From the NCBI GenBank assembly GCA_934045905.1, contig OW203768.1, forward strand, positions 16,334,316 to 16,398,315: a DNA stretch of 64,000 nucleotides, given 5' to 3'. The first letter of the stretch is position 1. The number at the start of each line of letters is the position of its first letter. The notes beneath the pieces were generated by a model that was not told the DNA's origin, did no database searches, and was given only the letters and a program-made list of their open reading frames with translations. Made by a program: the position numbers and the translations under genes. Below, piece by piece: positions 58,134 through 64,000 of the stretch. Origin of the DNA: Leuctra nigra (Eukaryota > Arthropoda > Insecta > Plecoptera > Leuctridae).

Positions 58134-59321
58134 AGCTCTAGTTAAGACATCTGTAACCACAGGGCTATAAACTCTATTTTCTCTCTTATTTATTGACTTA
58201 AATGAAGCCAAAAAGTCGCGACTCTATTATAAATTTGGCACAATAAAACAAATTACGTGCAGAAAAGTCTAAAAATCGCCAATGAGTGGGCTGCTTCCCA
58301 GACTCCAACTCGACCGTGAAACTCAATGTCAAGGAAGTGAAACATCTATCACGACTTATTCGATACATTTGTCAAATCAGATCTACTCATGACATTTACT
58401 GATAAAACAAACAAAAAATCCGACAATTTATATTAAAGTTACACATTAAAGTATGTATACCAACAATTAATTTATTGTATTTGTTTTGCATGTTATACCA
58501 TTATTGCTATGGGGTTGTTTACATTTTTTGTTTAGATAGTTAAAATTTTAAAATTTTAGAGTGTGGAAAGTGCCAATTTGGTGTTTTTATTCAAACGAAT
58601 TATAAAATATCTAAGATTTTCGTTCTTTCACGGTTGCACGTACAAATTGCTTCGAAGCATCCTGAACGAATTGCTAAAATATTCGCCTCCTTTGCCGTAA
58701 TCTTTTCTACTCTTGAATATAATGAGTTTCCTGATCAATCATAGCAGCCAATTAGGATCCATTAAACGGATTAACGTTTTGTATCAAGACTCAAGAACCA
58801 AATGCAACAAAGTAATACGATAACATGAGGGAAAACAATAATTGCCTAACATTAATTGACGAATAAAAGGAGTTAACAACATTTTACTTGAATATTTTGG
58901 TTGAAGATCGGCCAAGACTTGATCTGAGTTTTGATTCTCCAAATTGAGCCCAGTTTTTCAGGCCTCAGACTTTCACAGAAGTGCGAATTAATTCAAAATT
59001 AAATTTATCCTACGAAGAATCTATCATGAAGGCTTGTAAATTAAAAGTACGTATCTTGGGTGGGATTGGAAAGACGCAATGGTCAAATGTCTACTCAGTA
59101 CAGATAGCAGTAAAGAGAAGAATAAATTGACCCAGATGCAAGTGACGTTGCCAAATTATGTCACCAAAAGTAAACAACAGAGTGGCCAAGTGCGAGGAGC
59201 TGGATGTACCGGAGATGTGGCAACAAAACAGGGAAATTAACAGTCCTTGAAGATTATTTTACATTAGTTTAGAATGTCATCAAGACATTACGTTTATGGC
59301 AAACATACAAAGTTTTATATA
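58134..59321. other. Non-coding stretch
   Basis: AT-rich; no supported feature. Confidence 0.35.
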
Positions 59322-59530
59322 ATGGTGATTAACGTCACACTTCTCTGCAACTTGGCTCATGTCGACGGATGAATGGAAATTATGGTCGGGAGATGATGAT
59401 AAAAGGATACATAATAATATGGACGGTGGGAAGGAAGTGATTGTGGCCTGTTAGTAAGGTATCGTTCCAGGGTTGCTTCTCGACGACTGAGGAAAACCAC
59501 GAAATTACTCAGTCAGAAGGACGGAACATG
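59322..59530 (-). mobile_element. SINE copy, minus orientation
   Basis: Plus-strand reading: TGGTGATTAACGTCACACTT, GGCTCATGTCGACGGATGAA, TGGACGGTGGGAAGGAAGTG, GTGGCCTGTTAGTAAGGTAT, TTGCTTCTCGACGACTGAGG. These are complements of the SINE tail and body. The tRNA head is weak. Confidence 0.7.
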
Positions 59531-59560
59531 AGAGCAAGGCCACACCGTATCTACACCTGA

Positions 59561-60475
59561 GCCAACTTAATTGAGCGAGCGTAGCGAGCGTCACCACGGT
59601 ACTCTTATGGCACTTTCTCTGTGTGTTTTTTTTTTTTTTTTTTTTTTTTGCCTGCACTGCCCAGGTCAAACCGCACAACCAATCGATCTGAAATTTTGTA
59701 CACATACTAACGTAATCTATGCGATCCCTGGGATCTTTTCTGAACGGGATCCTGTGATTGGTTCAAATTTTATAAAAATTATCTTTCGATTGGTTGGTTC
59801 GATCAATTTGAAATTTAGCAAAGTCATTGCAACCAACATTGTACCCAATCAAAAAAAAAAATCATCCAAATCCTCCAATTGGTTCAAATTTGAAACCATT
59901 TTTCCTGTGATTTTTGAAATTTAAACTGGAACCGATTGACCGACCAACTAAAAACTTCGCATGGTCATTTGTACCAACATTTAAGGTATTTTTGACAATT
60001 TTCACTCTAATCTGTCGTTATTTTCAAAAGTTTTTGTCATTTTAGGGACATTTTGCGTGTTGGCTGTCAAATTCACGGCGACTTCGAATCTTCAGTTCAA
60101 GGCAAGGTAGTTAGAGCAGAAAGTTTCAAACGATATGAAACTAATAATGACCGTTCAACAGATTGATCTGATATTGTGTACACACACTACATATCATATC
60201 ATATGGGTGGTCCCAGGTATATTTTTTGAACGAGATCCTGTGATTTTTTAAAATTAACAAGGAACCGTTCAATCATAAAGGTTTAATCGATCAACTTAAA
60301 ACTTAGCAAGGATTGGCACCAATATTTTTGGAGATTTTGGAGATTTGTATACAAGTATGTGACGAAACTAAAGAATTATTGGCTTTTAATGACATTCGAT
60401 AGACATAATTTCGGTTCGAGGTGTTGCGTGTATCCGTGCTCGCTCATCAACGCGTTACACAGAGCGTTTTCCTAG
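59561..60475 (+). mobile_element. Helitron-like non-autonomous repeat, copy 3 (longest)
   Basis: Starts TTAATTGAGCGAGCGTAGCG and ends AGAGCGTTTTCCTAG at 60475, followed by T. The hairpin AACGC/GCGTT precedes the end. A T-rich run at 59627-59649 corresponds to the A-rich run at 1927-1940 in copy 1. The interior has two related blocks about 480 bp apart (GATCTGAAATTTTGTACACA at 59687 and GATCTGATATTGTGTACACA at about 60166). Non-coding. Confidence 0.6.
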
Positions 60476-63400
60476 TAGCGAACCCACGACGAAAGAGACG
60501 AAAGATTTTAAACTCAGACTGTCAGTGCATCAGAACTATTATGCAAATCAAGGGAATGTATAAATTGGAAGTAAAAACATTAATAAGTACCTACATGTTT
60601 TCATCTTTTTAAAGTTACTACTGCACTCACAATTGAGTAGATCCTCTCAATAAAGCTCAAGCACATCAAATTTGCTACATTCTTAGTAAACACGCTCGTC
60701 AAAACAAACTCTCAAATTTTAATTTCATCCAGTTTCGTGCTTGAAGGAAAGCCTTTCGCATATATTTGAGTACAGTACTTTGCTACGCATGGCAATTAGA
60801 ACATTAGTAAGATTGTGCAAACATTTCAACTATTCCACTACTGGAGCGAAAAATTGGCTAGCAAAAAGACGCAATAATGAAGCGATACTTCTCAAAATGA
60901 ACGTGACACAATAAAGTTACAGACTGTCGTGTGACCGTGTCTGAATCTAAATTCTTCTCAGCGCCGGATAATCGGAGAATTAACCAGCTCACAAACAGAA
61001 TAGTAATCAACAGATTTGTAAACAGTCGACTAGGTATTGTTTAGCTTATTAAACTAAAGGTTGAACCGTATAAGGCGGGGTATTGTTGTGTCTGTATTGT
61101 CAACGCTTTGATACGAAATGACATGCACTTAATACGTCATAAATAAGTGATCGCGGTGTCAAACGTCTTATTTATGGTAATTTTATTAAAAATTAAAGGT
61201 AATTTGAATGTGAAGAGATAATAAACGACAATTGTAGAGCATTTGACTCGGCATTTGCTTAGAGGAATAGCTGTAAAAACTTGAAGCCAAAATATCATGA
61301 ATCCTATTATCAGGATATTGTTTATTTAGGATAAACAGGATTTACTGTCATTTTCTATTAGTCTCAATATCGTTGCTGTTTTCAAGGTAAGAAAATATAT
61401 TAATTTTATCTTTTCAATTTATAATCAAAGCTTAGTTTAACCAAACATTTCTTGTTCTTTGGTAGGTATTCTGTGCTTTTTGCAATTTGTATGTGCTGTA
61501 CAAACAGATTATAAAATAATAAAATAAATATACAAACTAAAATGGTTCAAACCAAACAGCTTCTAAATGTCAAAATCAGCTATTTTTCTCGTGAAGCCAT
61601 TTTGGCTTATAGTTTTTACAGTGTACACAAAACTTTCGATTTCTTGGTTTTTAACAGTTCTTTTTTCAAAAGTCCACTTTGTATTGGAGCTTTTTGCCTC
61701 TGTGGACTATTGAAACAGAACAAGAGCCAATTTAACTTCCTTCTTCTCTTGTGGTAAAACAGAAGTTTGGCGAGAATTGACACAACTTCCAGCCACAGCA
61801 AAGAATGACAGTTCCCATGCAAGTTCCTAAAACCTCACATTCGTGAATGAGTTCGAAATATCTCTAGCTCTGACGTCACGATAATCCACATTCCGTTCTG
61901 TACCATTCATCTGGTCCATCTCGGACTGGCTGCAAAGAGATTCGCAGCCTCCCGAGTCGAATGTTATTGGTTTGTACCATGCACGCCAGTAAGTTCCATG
62001 GGGGTATTTATAGAATCGCCCAAATTTAGCCTGTAAACTTCAGTAGCCGACGAGGGCATCTGTGCATCAGAGGAGCTACAGCATCACTGGACATTCAGCC
62101 ATGGTGATAACATCTCGGCAAAACTTGCCAACTATGTTACTGTTACTTCTTGAAATGGACGATGGAAATTGAAATGTTTTTTTAAATACAGAGCTCCCGG
62201 CATTATTCGAAAGTAGAACGTTCCAGAAGGTTGAAAACTGGATGACAGAACTCTCCAAACTCCCCCTAAAACCGCAAAATTAGAACTGTATGTCTATAAT
62301 TATTGTATTACCATATTTTATGTTGACAATTGGAACATTATCAAATGTCAAAAATATAGCAAGTAAATAGTACAATTTATGATATTATGTTAGTTTCAAG
62401 ATCATATTAAGCGAATTATACGACACGTTTGTAAGTCATTTTCCCAAATATGTGAATGCAGGAAATGAAATGCTTCATAGATCTAACAAACTGGATGAAG
62501 TGATGCCATAATTTTATCAAAATAATACAACATTGTCTTAGCCAAAAATATAAACCATCATCATACCCAAAAAATACACAGATGGATAATTACTAAACAT
62601 TATTTTATTACAAACAATCTATACAATGTAAGAAATAAGGATCCCTTCCCCCATGGCACAAACAGTATGTTGCAAAAGCAATTGACCAATGTAGATCTCC
62701 TCCCCCCACTACGTCATAAAACAAAAGTCAATGTTTGGTCACTGACAGCTGTCAGTGACCAGCTGTCAGTTAACAGCAAACAGCTGTTTCTTAAAGAATT
62801 TAACAGTTTTACAATCTACAAATTGCCATTAATAATAGTAATGATTTAAACTATCTACTTGAATCTTGTTCAGTCTCAATTAACTTATCATATGAGAGCT
62901 AAGGCCTTTTTAAGTTGACGAAACAATCCAGTGACAGAAGCCATTAAAAAGTAAAACAATTTGGCAACATACCTGACAAAATATAATTTGTTTCGTTGTA
63001 CCACTGTAATAATTGTCCAGCAATCATCAAACATGATTTATAAGAGTTTAAATATATTGATTGTTCTATTTCAACTGTAGTGAGGGATGTAAGCACAAAA
63101 ATAGTGCAAAATGTTATACTAATTTTTCCTTGGGCAGTCTTATAGGAAATTTTCCGCTCTCCCATAATTTCGATATCCTCAAAAAATCGGGCGGCCATTT
63201 TGGGCCTCAGGGCTGTCCAAAGTGCCAAAAAGTGTGTATTTCAGTGAAATTATTAAACTTATGTAAATTGATTGTTCTTGTATAATAAACAATGTGTCAG
63301 GAACGTACGATAAAAAAATAAAATTTCTAAGTCTAACTAAAGTTGTATTTATTCAAGAAATTAAAGATGTCGGCGAGTAAGCTCTAAAATGACCGCCATT

Positions 63401-63600
63401 TTCAGGGAATTCGTGTTTCAAGGTTGCAGTTGCTTAGCTTATGTATGTTCATATTATGGACATTTAACTTAAAAATCGATGGATCACGAAATTCACCCTT
63501 TGGGGGGTGGGGGGTGGAGACCTAAAGGTTTCGATGTGTGTAAAATAATCCATAGTAGATAGAGACTAATAATTTCTTGCACACACTAATAAAACTGCGC
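60476..63600. other. Non-coding stretch
   Basis: No gene supported; short open frames lack recognised domains. 62742-62775 has a palindromic GACAGCTGTCAGTGACCAGC cluster. Confidence 0.35.
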
Positions 63601-63628
63601 TCTGTTCGAAAAAAATCACGAGATCCCA

Positions 63629-63992
63629 AAATTATGCCGCCATCTTCGATGAGACGCGTTTATATTTCGTTATTTTGCGCACAGCAGTTGAAAAATGATG
63701 ATAAATTTGCTACTTTGCTCATCCCTTATTCACTGCAAAGGTATTGAGTCACCGCCTCCTGAACTTAAATTACATGTTAAAATCCCTATCTTGGGACGTT
63801 TTATCAACACACAAATGAAGTTTTAAGGAGAACGGTTGGAGATACAGAGAATATGCAAATTACAAATGTCTTTATTATAATTAGGGCTTTATTTTATGTC
63901 AAATAAACTTTTTCGTATTGTATGGAGAACGTACTGAAATTTACGAAAAAAGAAATATAAGCTCTTTTTATCCAAGATGGCGGCATTATTTT
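63629..63992. repeat. Inverted pair of AATAATGCCGCCATCTT motifs
   Basis: AAATTATGCCGCCATCTT at 63629-63646 and AAGATGGCGGCATTATTTT at 63974-63992 are complements with one mismatch. Similar GCGGCCATTTTG and GACCGCCATTTTC motifs occur at about 63190 and 63392. This may be one end of a larger transposon running past the window. Confidence 0.45.
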
Positions 63993-64000
63993 GAGTTCTC

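Noticed and set aside
59560..59924. 117-codon frame through a T-rich run
   Set aside because: It lies within a non-coding Helitron-like repeat and its start derives from the repeat terminus; no domain.

Overview
This window is arthropod nuclear DNA, most likely from an insect. The evidence is one spliced gene with long introns, canonical GT/AG junctions, a large load of MITE-like transposons and tRNA-derived SINEs, several satellite arrays, and no operons or prokaryotic gene spacing. The order cannot be fixed from sequence alone; a hemipteran-like or lepidopteran-like genome would both fit.

Only one gene is securely recognised. It is a myocardin-related transcription factor (MRTF, an SRF coactivator) on the minus strand, with nine coding exons placed between 24957 and 5281. 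Read 5'->3' they are 24957-24857, 24285-24135, 12045-11980 (RPEL1), 10429-10298 (RPEL2), 9801-9634 (RPEL3), 9257-8472 (basic box and Q-box), 8052-7840 (SAP), 7313-7120 (start of the leucine zipper) and 6624-5281 (rest of the zipper, polyQ, proline-rich region, acidic activation domain, stop). Every junction keeps the reading frame. The first placed exon starts after a splice acceptor, so the true 5' end lies upstream and may lie outside the window. In the cell, RPEL motifs bind G-actin and hold MRTF in the cytoplasm; when actin polymerises, MRTF enters the nucleus and drives SRF target genes.

Layout: 1-1185 has nothing recognised. 1186-2352 holds a Helitron-like repeat and a foldback element. 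2353-5280 is MRTF 3' UTR or downstream DNA. 5281-24957 is MRTF. Its small introns contain MITEs, including two hAT-like elements with 8-bp target duplications. Its 12-kb intron contains a TTAA-flanked piggyBac-like element nested in an older MITE, an 18-copy array of about 133 bp, a 57-bp perfect hairpin, a plus-strand F-box reading frame and a Tc1-like MITE. 24958-64000 has no gene I can support. It holds arrays at 36775-37708 (156 bp), 42381-44305 (exact 175 bp), 47651-48797 (20 bp then 182 bp) and 57726-58133 (GCGGCTCC type), plus SINEs, several MITE families and a few GC-rich segments that could be distal promoters.

I found no clear new multi-gene system. The most informative observations are the frame-neutral RPEL/SAP exons of MRTF, the long near-perfect hairpins in its transcribed introns, the three-copy Helitron-like family sharing one 3' end, the nested piggyBac insertion, and the antisense F-box reading frame in the long intron.
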